Below, piece after piece: positions 34,426 through 42,815 of a stretch of 64,000 nucleotides of DNA. Made by a program: the position numbers and the translations under genes. This stretch comes from DASYAN01 sp034431765 (GTDB lineage: Bacteria; Chloroflexota; Ktedonobacteria; Ktedonobacterales; Ktedonobacteraceae): the NCBI GenBank assembly GCA_034431765.1, contig DAOUDD010000145.1, positions 11,656 to 75,655 on the forward strand. Direction: 5' to 3'. Each line of letters starts with the position of its first letter. The stretch's first letter is position 1. The notes beneath the pieces were generated by a model, which ran no database searches, was not told where the DNA came from, and worked only from the letters and a program-made list of their open reading frames with translations.

Positions 34426-35607
34426 ATGCTGCAATTAACACTAAGCGAGACACAACGAGCCTTTCAGGAGTATGCGCACCAGATCGCGCTCGAAGAGATG
34501 CGCCCGATCTCGTTGGAGTGTGATCGGACCGGGGAGATACCAGAGTCGTTTTTTTGGAATATGCAGCACCGCTTCTGGAATGGCTCCTCATCACAGGCAC
34601 AGCTTTATGGTCAAAGCATGCAGGGGCAGGAGCAGGTGCTCTCGATGCTTGCGCAAGAAGAGATGGCCTGGGGTGATGCCGCACTCGCCTCTGCTATCCC
34701 TGGGCCGGGACTGGCAGCTCCTCCAATCCTCACGCAGGGAACAGCAGAACAGCAAGAGCGTTTTCTGGGACTGTACCATGATGGTCAACTGCATTGGGGT
34801 GCACTGGCACTGACTGAGCCAGAGATTGGCTCAGATGTAGCGAATCTGGCGACGAGAGCCGTACTGGATGGGGATGAGTGGGTGCTGAACGGTCACAAGC
34901 ACTATATCACAAATGGAGAACGCGCTGACCTGATCATAACATTTGCTACGCTTGATAAGCAGCGTGGGCGTGAAGGAATTCGTCCATTTGTTGTCCTAAA
35001 GGGGACGCTTGGTCTGCGGGTAGGGCGAATTGAGCAGAAGATGGGCTTGCGTGCCTCACAGACGGCGGAACTGTTTTTCGAGGATTGCCGTATTCCCAGA
35101 GATTTTTTGCTGGCTGGGAGGGAGCAGCGTTCGGGAGCTGGCTTCAAAGCGGCGATGGGAACGCTGGATGCCACACGTCCAATGGTAGGAGCGCTGGCAC
35201 TTGGTATTGCGCGTGCTGCTTACGAGACTGCATGTGAATGGTTGAAGGAAGAGTTACCGCTCAGTTTTTCCCTATATAAGCGCTGGAAGATGGAAGAGGA
35301 ACTGGAGGAGTTGCGCCAGGAGATTGGGATGGCACGTCTTCTCATCTGGCGGGCGGCGTGGATGGCTGATCAACGCCTGCCCAACTCCAAAGAAGCCTCG
35401 ATGTGTAAAGCATATGCTGGAAGCCTTGTAATGAAAGTCACGGCAGCCGCTGTGCGCATGAGCGCAATAGGGGAAGAATCCCCTGCCAGACTATTGCTGC
35501 AGAAGTGGTTTCGTGACGCCAAAGTCTTTGACATCTTCGAAGGCTCGGCTCAGATTCAACGTCTGGTCATTGCGCGCCGACTTTTCCCCCAGGTCTTAAT
35601 CGCGTAG
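34426..35607 (+). CDS. Acyl-CoA dehydrogenase-like subunit with catalytic Glu
   Basis: A 393-residue acyl-CoA dehydrogenase homologue, starting at the ATG 5 bases after the previous stop. It has TEPEIGSDVANLATRA, the NGHKHYITNGERADL flavin region and the C-terminal FDIFEGSAQIQRLVIARRLF, with the catalytic Glu. The RxxFGxPI motif that contacts FAD in the partner subunit is missing; the region reads LPLSFSLYKRWKMEEEL. Together with the preceding gene it resembles the paired FadE subunits of actinobacteria that make an alpha2-beta2 enzyme with half-complete sites. Confidence 0.87.
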   Translation: MLQLTLSETQRAFQEYAHQIALEEMRPISLECDRTGEIPESFFWNMQHRFWNGSSSQAQLYGQSMQGQEQVLSMLAQEEMAWGDAALASAIPGPGLAAPPILTQGTAEQQERFLGLYHDGQLHWGALALTEPEIGSDVANLATRAVLDGDEWVLNGHKHYITNGERADLIITFATLDKQRGREGIRPFVVLKGTLGLRVGRIEQKMGLRASQTAELFFEDCRIPRDFLLAGREQRSGAGFKAAMGTLDATRPMVGALALGIARAAYETACEWLKEELPLSFSLYKRWKMEEELEELRQEIGMARLLIWRAAWMADQRLPNSKEASMCKAYAGSLVMKVTAAAVRMSAIGEESPARLLLQKWFRDAKVFDIFEGSAQIQRLVIARRLFPQVLIA

Positions 35608-35676
35608 GAAAGAGCAGGTTGCCTGACGCTTTCCTTTCCTACGCGTTTGCGAGGAATATCTCCATGGTAGCGATTC

Positions 35677-35901
35677 CTACATCTTCTTCTGGGGAAGCTG
35701 GATCTGTATCGCCTCGTCGCCTTCAATGGCTTCAGTCTCGCCATCTAAGTCGAGATCGAGATTAAAGTCCTCATCCGCGTTCTGACCAAGCCAGTTAGTA
35801 GCTCGTGTATCGCGCTTATAAGGACGACGACGCTCGGAGCTTTCGCGAGAAGAGAAATCTTTTCTGCTACTTGCGCGTTTGTCGCGTACTTTGCCTCTCA
35901 T
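35677..35901 (-). CDS. Small highly charged protein
   Basis: A 74-residue protein starting at ATG 35901, with GGAGGTG 5 bases upstream. A basic N-terminal half (RGKVRDKRASSRKDF) is followed by an acidic, low-complexity half (DFNLDLDLDGETEAIEGDEA). It is probably disordered and may bind nucleic acid through its N-terminus. No family is recognised. The 3' end is 70 bases from that of the convergent acyl-CoA dehydrogenase gene. Confidence 0.6.
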   Translation of the reverse strand: MRGKVRDKRASSRKDFSSRESSERRRPYKRDTRATNWLGQNADEDFNLDLDLDGETEAIEGDEAIQIQLPQKKM

Positions 35902-36200
35902 GCATTCACCTCCTCTCCTGTGGAATAGGAAGGTACATGAGCGCGTGCGGCAGTGCGAAGGAAAAGAGAAACTTATGCAATAAAGCAATGCCTTTCTCGT
36001 GTCACCTGCTGATCTATCCTCTCTCTGTTGTCTGAATCTGGGTTTTGGAGAGGAGATAGAAAAGAAAACGTCATCATGCTGCTCACTTTACAGAGTCTGT
36101 ACGGTTTCTTTGTTCACTAATGTGGGGCATGTCCTTGCATTGCGAGGGATGGTGGAGGAAAAGATACTGGCTGGACAACATCTGTCCAGGGCATCACTCT

Positions 36201-36296
36201 TTACCTGTTGTACAGAGAAAGAGGTTGCATGGTGCTGTTGTGATGAGTTCCACTGTTGCATTGGCAAGGCGCGCCGTTCACTTGTCGGTCGTGCAT
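36201..36296 (-). CDS. Possible 31-residue peptide
   Basis: The frame begins MHDRQVNGAPCQCNSG and ends at TAA 36201-36203. A strong GGGAGGTGAG lies 4 bases before the ATG. A promoter (TTGACT at 36464-36469, TACACT at 36441-36446) and leader copy C lie upstream on the same strand. The CxC pair may bind metal or be redox-active, but no homologue is known to me. It is too short to judge by composition alone. Confidence 0.35.
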   Translation of the reverse strand: MHDRQVNGAPCQCNSGTHHNSTMQPLSLYNR

Positions 36297-36341
36297 AGAA
36301 CTCACCTCCCAAATATATTTCTCTATTCATAACATCACTAC

Positions 36342-36400
36342 GATCTTATGCGAAAACCAACGCTCTTCCCAGAGCTAGCTTCGCTCAAGTTTTCGAGAAG
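36342..36400 (-). promoter_or_regulatory. Leader stem-loop element, copy C
   Basis: On the minus strand CTCGAAAACTTGAGCGAAGC and GCGTTGGTTTTCGCATAAG form the outer stem, with an inner hairpin AGCTC/GAGC. It lies between a promoter-like pair and the 31-residue frame. Confidence 0.55.
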
Positions 36401-36440
36401 CAGTACACGCGAAGAATGGTATATCCGCTAACTGCTAAGA

Positions 36441-36469
36441 AGTGTACTTGCTGAGAATTGAAAAGTCAA
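36441..36469 (-). promoter_or_regulatory. Promoter-like pair
   Basis: TTGACT (36464-36469) and TACACT (36441-36446), 17-base spacer, minus strand, reading into leader copy C. Confidence 0.45.
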
Positions 36470-36629
36470 GCACTTTTTTGACCAATGTCATCGCGTAGAG
36501 GAGGGGTAGCCGAAAATTACTATCGAAGTATTTCAGATAGGAGTTTCGTCTTAAGGACTGTTATACTGTTCCCTCATATGGAACACTTTTTTTAACAAGA
36601 ACATGTATGCAAAAAAGGAGAGATGGATA

Positions 36630-37175
36630 GTGGGTAGCCATTCTCGTATTGGGCAGCGGAAGGCTCAAGTGCTGAGCTGGAGCAGTGTCTCTTCTCCATT
36701 AGGGCCGTGTGTGATAGCAGCAACGGAGCGGGGCATCTGTTGGTCCGGTGCTCCTGGCTCTGCATTTGAGGAAGGTTTTGTTCGCGTACAACGCTGGTTA
36801 ACAGTGGAGCGTATCGTACAAACAAAAGAACACCCGTTGCTGCGAATTGCGTTGGATGAGCTTGAGCACTATTTCGCTGGACAGCCGTTGCAGTTTACCT
36901 GTCCGCTTGACTTTTGTGGTACGCCCTTCCAGATTGCGGTCTGGCAAGAGGTGCAGCGTATCCCCTACGGTGAGACGCGCAGCTATGGCGAGATTGCTCG
37001 TGCTATTGGACGGCCTGCGGCATCACGTGCTGTTGGCGCTGCGAACAGAGCGAATCCGTTTGCCGTCATCGTACCCTGCCATCGCATAATTGCAAGAAAT
37101 CTTCCACCCGAACATATTGCCCGCCTCTCACCCACAAAAGCCTGGTTGCTCACGTTAGAGCGCGCTCTAACGTGA
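36630..37175 (+). CDS. ogt: Methylated-DNA--protein-cysteine methyltransferase
   Basis: A 181-residue O6-alkylguanine DNA alkyltransferase that removes alkyl groups from guanine by suicide transfer to Cys. FQIAVWQEVQRIPYGETRSYG, the arginine finger region RAVGAANRANPFAVIVPCHR with the acceptor Cys, and the final WLLTLE helix are present. After PCHRII the loop reads ARNLPPEHIARLSP in place of the usual GSDGSLTGYGGG, an atypical active-site loop. The GTG at 36630 has AAGGAG 9 bases upstream; ATG 36603 is an alternative with a weak site. Its 3' end overlaps the convergent gene by 9 bases. Confidence 0.87.
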   Translation: MGSHSRIGQRKAQVLSWSSVSSPLGPCVIAATERGICWSGAPGSAFEEGFVRVQRWLTVERIVQTKEHPLLRIALDELEHYFAGQPLQFTCPLDFCGTPFQIAVWQEVQRIPYGETRSYGEIARAIGRPAASRAVGAANRANPFAVIVPCHRIIARNLPPEHIARLSPTKAWLLTLERALT

Positions 37176-37583
37176 GTAGTTGAATGCCTGCGTCATAAAG
37201 ACTTTGAAGAGCCAGCGTGTAATAACAACACAGACCGCCAGCTCAAGAACAATCATCGCGATCCAGATCCACAACAATTGTCCTTCACCCGTATTACCTG
37301 CGCGCAATCCATCAATCGAGGTCGTGAGGAGAGGGATGAGGATAACCAGCGGCACGACAAAGAGGGTGAGCGCGAAGAGAATAACGACTGCGGGCAACAG
37401 AAAGCGCCACAAGCCGGAATCACGCAAATTTTCTGTCTTGGCTGTGCCAAATGCCTGCCTCTTCTCGCTACCAGCTATTTCAGATGATGGTGCAGTATCT
37501 ACTACCTGGTCCTCTTTTGGTTTTGGTGTCTCTTCTAACGCTTCGGTTGAGGATACGTGACTACTTGCAGTTTTTTCGTCCAT
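37167..37583 (-). CDS. Membrane protein with acidic N-terminal tail
   Basis: A 138-residue protein beginning at ATG 37583, with CAGGAG 6 bases upstream. Residues 1-60 are hydrophilic and acidic. Two long membrane helices follow at about 63-90 and 105-130. Function unknown. It is convergent with, and slightly overlaps, the DNA alkyltransferase gene. Confidence 0.65.
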   Translation of the reverse strand: MDEKTASSHVSSTEALEETPKPKEDQVVDTAPSSEIAGSEKRQAFGTAKTENLRDSGLWRFLLPAVVILFALTLFVVPLVILIPLLTTSIDGLRAGNTGEGQLLWIWIAMIVLELAVCVVITRWLFKVFMTQAFNYSR

Positions 37584-37655
37584 GCAAAGCTCCTGAAGAA
37601 CAATTATAAAAACTCTGTTCCTCAGTATATCATATGGGTAGGGCACTCATTTTGC

Positions 37656-37684
37656 TTGACATCTGCAAGTACTCATGCTATAGT
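37656..37684 (+). promoter_or_regulatory. Promoter of tRNA-Val
   Basis: TTGACA (37656-37661), 17-base spacer, TATAGT (37679-37684): a near-consensus sigma70-type promoter just before the tRNA. Confidence 0.8.
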
Positions 37685-37702
37685 GAGCGAGTCAACAGAC
37701 AA

Positions 37703-37774
37703 GGGCGCTTAGCTCAGTGGGAGAGCGTTCGCTTCACACGCGAAAGGTCACTGGTTCGATACCAGTAGCGCCCA
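37703..37774 (+). tRNA. tRNA-Val (anticodon CAC)
   Basis: A complete 72-base cloverleaf: acceptor GGGCGCT/AGCGCCC, D-arm GCTC/GAGC, anticodon stem TTCGC/GCGAA with loop TTCACAC giving CAC, and T-arm ACTGG/CCAGT with loop TTCGATA. CCA is not encoded. It is flanked by ordinary genes and shows no sign of use as an integration site. Confidence 0.97.
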
Positions 37775-37903
37775 TTACTCCTCTCAAATTTTCCTCTCGC
37801 TGCAAAACAGCATTTCTTGAGTAGGCCAGAGCTGTATCTGCATCTAAATCCTCATCGTATATACTATAAGTAAGCGTTTTCTAGCGAGTATTTTCACGGT
37901 ACG

Positions 37904-38548
37904 ATGGAGCAAAATTTTCTCGCACAACGTCAACAGCTCGTTGCGGCCCTACGTAAGGAAGGCATCTCGGATGCACAGGTGCTGGCGGCCTTCTCCAGTG
38001 TGCCGCGTGAGCACTTCGTCTCGGAGCAGGCACGTGCTCAGTCCTATGCTGACCGTGCCTTACCCCTTACTCTGGGTCAGACAATTTCACAACCCTTAAT
38101 GGTTGCCTTAATGACGCAAGCGTTACGCTTGACCGGACAGGAGCGTGTCCTGGAAGTGGGAACTGGTTCTGGCTATCAAACGGCGCTTCTTGCTCGCCTG
38201 GCAATGTACGTCTATAGTGTGGAGCGACATCGTGAATTAGCATACCTGGCGGCGCAGCATTTAATCGAGTTACGTATTCACAATGTCTCTATCTATGTTG
38301 CCGATGGGTCGCTTGGCTGGCCAGACGAAGCTCCATATGAGCGTATTATCGTCACTGCTGCCGCTCCTGTAATTCCCCCGCAACTGCTAGAGCAACTGTG
38401 TATTGGCGGTTTGCTCGTCATTCCAGTGGGAAAGCAAGATCAACAGGAGCTTCAGGTTGTAGAACGTCGTGAGCGGGATGTGCGTGTGCAATCGCTGGGT
38501 CGCTGTGTCTTTGTGCCTCTTGTTGGTCAGCAGGGATGGCAGAATTGA
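37904..38548 (+). CDS. pcm: Protein-L-isoaspartate O-methyltransferase
   Basis: A 214-residue SAM enzyme that repairs isoaspartate in damaged proteins. PREHFVSEQARAQSYADRALPLTLGQTISQPLMVA is the substrate-binding signature, and VLEVGTGSGYQTALLA is the SAM-binding motif. YERIIVTAAAPVIPPQLLEQL completes the family pattern. Cytoplasmic. It stands between the tRNA and a membrane protein gene, 100 bases away in the same direction. Confidence 0.95.
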   Translation: MEQNFLAQRQQLVAALRKEGISDAQVLAAFSSVPREHFVSEQARAQSYADRALPLTLGQTISQPLMVALMTQALRLTGQERVLEVGTGSGYQTALLARLAMYVYSVERHRELAYLAAQHLIELRIHNVSIYVADGSLGWPDEAPYERIIVTAAAPVIPPQLLEQLCIGGLLVIPVGKQDQQELQVVERRERDVRVQSLGRCVFVPLVGQQGWQN

Positions 38549-38650
38549 GGCGGTTGATTGCACGAAAAAGAATAGCTGGCGTATAATAGAGAGAAGCAGA
38601 GAGAAATTGTTGAAGGATAGTCAAACGCAGCAGCGCGAGGAGTTCTTTAC

Positions 38651-39169
38651 ATGCAAGGCTTCTTTACCAGTATCCATGTGTATACCTATGTAGGGCTGTT
38701 CTTTTTTCTAGTTATCTGGCTTTCCCTGTATGCGTGTGCACATCTTCTGGTAAGTATGCTGCGCCGTGATAAGCTACTTGGCTGGGCAGTTGGCCCCTTT
38801 GGTGTCACGATTATGTCGTTGCACGAGCCTTCTTTGCTCTCACTCTGGCTCAATGTGCTCTGTCCTGCTCTCGTTTCAGGTGGAGTTCTCTATGCAGGTC
38901 TTCTATCTCCTCTGAGTCCAGTCTCATTTCCACAAGCTCCTCTCCCGCAATTCCTGCTTCTCACCTGTGGAGTTTTATTTACCAGCACTACAGATCTGGT
39001 GACAGCGGTGCGCGATCTACGCTATCCACTCTGGGGAGAAGCTCGCGTGCTGCGCAATATCCAGAATTTGCGTGCATCCTGGGCGCGTATCCACTTTACC
39101 GCCTTCGGTCAATCCTACCTGCATGACCACTTTGGCTCAAACCCCACTGATTTGCTCCAGGCATTCTAA
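38651..39169 (+). CDS. Membrane protein, unknown function
   Basis: A 172-residue protein with hydrophobic segments at about 12-36, 45-60, 66-88 and 95-112. A charged C-terminal tail of 60 residues (TAVRDLRYPLWGEARVLRNI) probably lies in the cytoplasm. No family recognised. It follows pcm in the same direction. Confidence 0.7.
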   Translation: MQGFFTSIHVYTYVGLFFFLVIWLSLYACAHLLVSMLRRDKLLGWAVGPFGVTIMSLHEPSLLSLWLNVLCPALVSGGVLYAGLLSPLSPVSFPQAPLPQFLLLTCGVLFTSTTDLVTAVRDLRYPLWGEARVLRNIQNLRASWARIHFTAFGQSYLHDHFGSNPTDLLQAF

Positions 39170-39306
39170 ACTCGTTTCGTCGGGTCGCACGATTGCCAGC
39201 CCTTGTTGCTTATGTTAGTGCGCATGGGAGCGAGGAAAGCGCGCGGCCAACGCTTTGTGGAAATACACTCACAGGAACGTGCACATCGCGTTAACTAACT
39301 CACTGA

Positions 39307-41073
39307 TTAAGCTTTTCCCTCTGAAGCAGGTTTCTCAGGGAGCGTGAAGGAGAAGGTACTGCCCATGCCCTGATTGTTTGAAAGCCAGATACGCCCACCG
39401 TGCTGCTCAACAATCTCCTTGGCTACATAGAGTCCCAGGCCAATACCTGAATAATGTTGCACTGTTCTATCACGGACACGATAGAAGCGCTCGAAGATAT
39501 GCTCAGCCTGTTCAGGGCTGATGCCCAGGCCTTGATCACTGATGCTGACGACGTAGGCATCATTTTGCTTGTGCAGCCGCACCGTCACCTGCCCTCCGTA
39601 TGGGGAATACTTGACGGCGTTGTCGAGGATATTGCCTACTACCTGACCGATGCGGGCTCGATCTGCAAGTACAGCCGTCTCAGGGACCTTTACCTCTAAC
39701 ATAATGGTGTGCTGCTCCGCGCTGGCCTGAACGGAACGGACGTGCTCGGTCAGAAGATCTGCCAGGTAGAATGAGTCATAACGTAGTTGGAGCGGCCCCC
39801 ACTGTGCCTGCGAGAGGTCAAGGAGATCATTGACCAACCGCTCAAGATGTTCTGTCTGGCTTTGAATGATATTCAGGCTGCGTAAATCATAACTTTCGGG
39901 TAGCTCATTGCCTTGCTTATCGGAGTCCGCACGCAGCTTGCGCAGTCGCCGCTCGATTCGCCTCACCAGATGTTGAGTATAACCCTTAATTGCGGTGAGT
40001 GGAGTACGCAGCTCGTGAGAGACGACCGAGACAAACTCGTCTTTTAAACGTTCAACCTGCTTGCTCGACGTAACGTCGTTAAGTACAGCAACAACACCAA
40101 CTGGACGAGAAGAGTCATTGTTTGCATCGTGCAACGGAGCCGCGCTGATGTTCAGCGTTAATGGAACACGCTCCTCTTCCTCACCGGCGACCAGCTCTTG
40201 ATGCTTGACAGTATTCCCTGCCAGGGCCTGACCAATAATATCTGCGAGCCGTGGGAGCCAGGGGACGCTACTCTTCTTAGCGATTTTGCGTAGCGGCATC
40301 TTATACTGTAAATCCCCCTGCGCCTGCGAAAGCAATTGCTCAGCCGACCTGTTGAGCAACGTAATAGTACCCTTCGCATCCGTAATAAACAGCCCCTCGG
40401 CCATGCTGCCGATGATCAATTGCAGACGCATGCGCTCCATCTCTGTCTGCTGCCAGAGTTCGTTTTCACTTTCACGCAGGCGCACATTTTCCAGTGCTAC
40501 AGCCGCGTAGTCCGCTATCATCGTCGTGAGTTGTAGGAGATTGGTGTCGAACGTCTTTTCCTGCTCGTCAAACAGGCTCAGCATACCGATAATGCGGTTC
40601 TCAACCGTAAGAGGGATGTTAAGGCAGGAGCCAATTTTTTCAGCCGCAGGTTCGGCTCGCGCCTGCATTTGAGCCAGATCATCAGGGGCATCAAAATACG
40701 CAGTACTGGCTAATTGCTCAGGGGTCATAGGAGGAAAGTTAAGAGCACCTGCAGCACTTGCAATACGCCCAATCATAGATTCGAGGAAGCTTGCTTCAAG
40801 AGGATAGCAGGGAATAATAAAGAGTTCAAAGGGATTCCCTTTGAGTAAGATACAACAGGCCGAGAAACTATAAAGTTCTTGTAACGCTACAAGCAATGCA
40901 CGATGGACCTGGAACCGATCAAATGCAGCAACAAAGCGCTTCCCAATGGTGTTGATATACTCCATCTCGTGACGGATTGCCAGGAGACGTTCCGCCGTGT
41001 ATCCATTGGGAGAGCGGCGTGCCTCTGCTATGGCTTCTGTGGGCTGAGAATCCGATTGCACGCTGCTTTCCAT
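39307..41073 (-). CDS. Sensor histidine kinase (GAF-PAS-HisKA-HATPase)
   Basis: A 588-residue kinase with no membrane segment, so a cytoplasmic sensor. A GAF domain spans about 50-195, a PAS domain about 215-340 and the HisKA dimerisation helix follows with SHELRTPL (phospho-acceptor His353). The ATPase domain has the N box GNILDNAVKYSP and the G boxes DQGLGISPE and GIGLGLYVAKEIVEQHGG. Its response regulator is not next to it. It lies 9 bases after a small partner gene on the same strand. Confidence 0.93.
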   Translation of the reverse strand: MESSVQSDSQPTEAIAEARRSPNGYTAERLLAIRHEMEYINTIGKRFVAAFDRFQVHRALLVALQELYSFSACCILLKGNPFELFIIPCYPLEASFLESMIGRIASAAGALNFPPMTPEQLASTAYFDAPDDLAQMQARAEPAAEKIGSCLNIPLTVENRIIGMLSLFDEQEKTFDTNLLQLTTMIADYAAVALENVRLRESENELWQQTEMERMRLQLIIGSMAEGLFITDAKGTITLLNRSAEQLLSQAQGDLQYKMPLRKIAKKSSVPWLPRLADIIGQALAGNTVKHQELVAGEEEERVPLTLNISAAPLHDANNDSSRPVGVVAVLNDVTSSKQVERLKDEFVSVVSHELRTPLTAIKGYTQHLVRRIERRLRKLRADSDKQGNELPESYDLRSLNIIQSQTEHLERLVNDLLDLSQAQWGPLQLRYDSFYLADLLTEHVRSVQASAEQHTIMLEVKVPETAVLADRARIGQVVGNILDNAVKYSPYGGQVTVRLHKQNDAYVVSISDQGLGISPEQAEHIFERFYRVRDRTVQHYSGIGLGLYVAKEIVEQHGGRIWLSNNQGMGSTFSFTLPEKPASEGKA

Positions 41074-41082
41074 GCCGCTCCC

Positions 41083-41460
41083 TTATTGTAATTGTCGTAA
41101 CTGATGGGTGACTTCATCATGCAGGGGGGGAGCGATCAAGTCGCCTGTGAGTTCACGCAGGCCCGCAAAGCATTTGTCGAGCAATGCGTTTAACCCCTCT
41201 GCCAGTTCTGTCGCCGTCACACCAGCGAGTTCTTCATGAAAAACTGATGGAACAATATCTGTATAAGGTCGATGAATAAGGTACTGCAGAAAAGGGTACA
41301 TATCTTGAAGACGAGTGGCTGCACCTTGCACCAGGGCACGGGTTGTGGCTTTACCCAGATAGGGAGCCACACGCTTATCGATCAACCCGATGGCCTTCAG
41401 GTACACCTCTGTCACTTGCTCACAGGAGACGGAAGCGGTGTCGTCGTGTCCGAGAAACAT
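41083..41460 (-). CDS. Small protein upstream of the histidine kinase
   Basis: A 125-residue alpha-helical protein, first gene of a two-gene operon with the sensor kinase (9-base gap). It has the segments LGKATTRALVQGAATRLQDMYPFLQYL and ATELAEGLNALLDKCFAGLRELTGDL. The function is not recognised; its position suggests a regulator or partner of the kinase. Confidence 0.7.
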   Translation of the reverse strand: MFLGHDDTASVSCEQVTEVYLKAIGLIDKRVAPYLGKATTRALVQGAATRLQDMYPFLQYLIHRPYTDIVPSVFHEELAGVTATELAEGLNALLDKCFAGLRELTGDLIAPPLHDEVTHQLRQLQ

Positions 41461-41904
41461 CGTTTGCTCCCTTCGCTTTTGAATAACACCCTCCAGTGTT
41501 TATTATAGCATAAGCTTCTGTGTATTGTAAGTGTATAGTACCTACAATGATAGATGGGCTTTATGTACGTTATAGTGCGCTCTCCACGATGCTATTCTGC
41601 AAAAATAATAGAATATATCGCACAGCTTCACGGAGTGCTGCATGAATGGTCTCGCACTACGCTTTCTCGCTCCAGGATACAATATTCTGTTCATACTAGA
41701 AATGAAGCAGCAAATGCCACTAAATGCAAATATATCTATCAATGATGAGGTTCCTCGTCATGAAAGAAACATCTCGCAATGTAAGCATACCTGCTCACGA
41801 TCATTCTGTCTATGACAAATTCAACAATCTCTAATCATTTTCTACTCTGGAGCTTTATAGTGGCATGAGAGGGGGAATAAACTGTCCCGTGAGAGCAAGA
41901 TAAA
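41461..41904. other. Non-coding stretch
   Basis: About 440 bases with short overlapping frames on both strands but no ribosome site or domain. Confidence 0.5.
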
Positions 41905-41950
41905 CAAACGATGAGGGCGCTTCTACACCGATGGCAGAAGCATCCTCATC
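41905..41950 (-). terminator. Terminator of the small membrane protein gene
   Basis: GATGAGG and GCTTCT segments pair with AGAAGC and CCTCATC, followed on the minus strand by GTTTGTTT, 28 bases past the stop codon. Confidence 0.7.
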
Positions 41951-41977
41951 AGTATTGAGTAAAAAATGTGTAAAGCA

Positions 41978-42406
41978 TCAGACGTGGAATGCAGGGCGAA
42001 CGTTGCGATCCGCGAAGAGATAGACAAGGATAATCACATTAAGGGCAATGCTCAGAAGCAAGTTGCCTATGTTAGAGTGGCCTGCAATTCCAGCAATAAG
42101 GTTATAAGCAAGTGCGAGTCCGTGAATGACTGCTGTAGCCCAGAAAGCCCAGGGTTTGAGCGTCCAGAGTCCCCATCCAAGGACCAGGTAAATGATTGCC
42201 AGAACTGCAAGCACGGCGATAGATACATATAGATATCCGGTAGCGGCTTCCGCAACAGCACCAGAATGATTACTAACAATGCCTATTGCTGCAAATAGAA
42301 GGACTATTCCAAGTACTGTAAATCCAGCAACGATCCAGTTGAGTACAGCAAGAATAGTGACACCTAGTGGCCGTGTACGAGGCGCTTGAACTAATGAATT
42401 ACTCAT
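41978..42406 (-). CDS. Four-helix membrane protein
   Basis: A 142-residue protein. After a short hydrophilic start (MSNSLVQAPRTRPLGVT) come four membrane helices, at about 16-45, 60-80, 87-106 and 115-135. The composition resembles DUF-type small integral membrane proteins found widely in Ktedonobacteria. The start is the ATG at 42406, with AAAGGA upstream. Function unknown; transcribed alone. Confidence 0.7.
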   Translation of the reverse strand: MSNSLVQAPRTRPLGVTILAVLNWIVAGFTVLGIVLLFAAIGIVSNHSGAVAEAATGYLYVSIAVLAVLAIIYLVLGWGLWTLKPWAFWATAVIHGLALAYNLIAGIAGHSNIGNLLLSIALNVIILVYLFADRNVRPAFHV

Positions 42407-42617
42407 AAACAATTCCTTTCTTCCGCATTAATACATATAAAACGCTAAGGTAGTATAGAAACCTCAGCAAATATTTCAGAGAAAATATGAAGAAAGCCTC
42501 TATCAGTAAAGTCGATTGAAAGCCTCTCTGAAAATACAGCAGAGATTTTTCGCACAAAGGTAATGTACCATATACTTTGCAAACATACAATGCATTTCTA
42601 TGTAAAGCTATATTTTC

Positions 42618-42673
42618 TAAGAAGAAACTCAGGAAAACTCAGCTTTTTAAGAAGAAACTCAGGAAAGCCCAGC
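42618..42673. repeat. Direct tandem repeat
   Basis: AAGAAGAAACTCAGGAAA occurs twice, 29 bases apart, followed by ACTCAGC and GCCCAGC. The rest of 42407-42750 shows no gene. Confidence 0.6.
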
Positions 42674-42750
42674 AGTGTGAAAAGGTAGGATGTCTTAAAT
42701 GTGGCAGATGTGTTCTGATTGCCAGGGGAACAGGGTGAAGTATAGTGTTT

Positions 42751-42785
42751 GCCCCAGGTGAAAGGCTATTCTCTCACCTTGGGGC
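42751..42785 (-). terminator. Hairpin after the Cdc48-like gene
   Basis: GCCCCAGGTGA pairs with TCACCTTGGGGC, about 30 bases past the stop; the U-tract is weak. Confidence 0.5.
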
Positions 42786-42815
42786 AAGCTATTGGGTTCC
42801 TGATAGCTTTTTGCT

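Noticed and set aside
37703..37774. tRNA-Val as an integration site
   Set aside because: No integrase nearby and no repeat of the tRNA 3' end was noticed in the flanking sequence.
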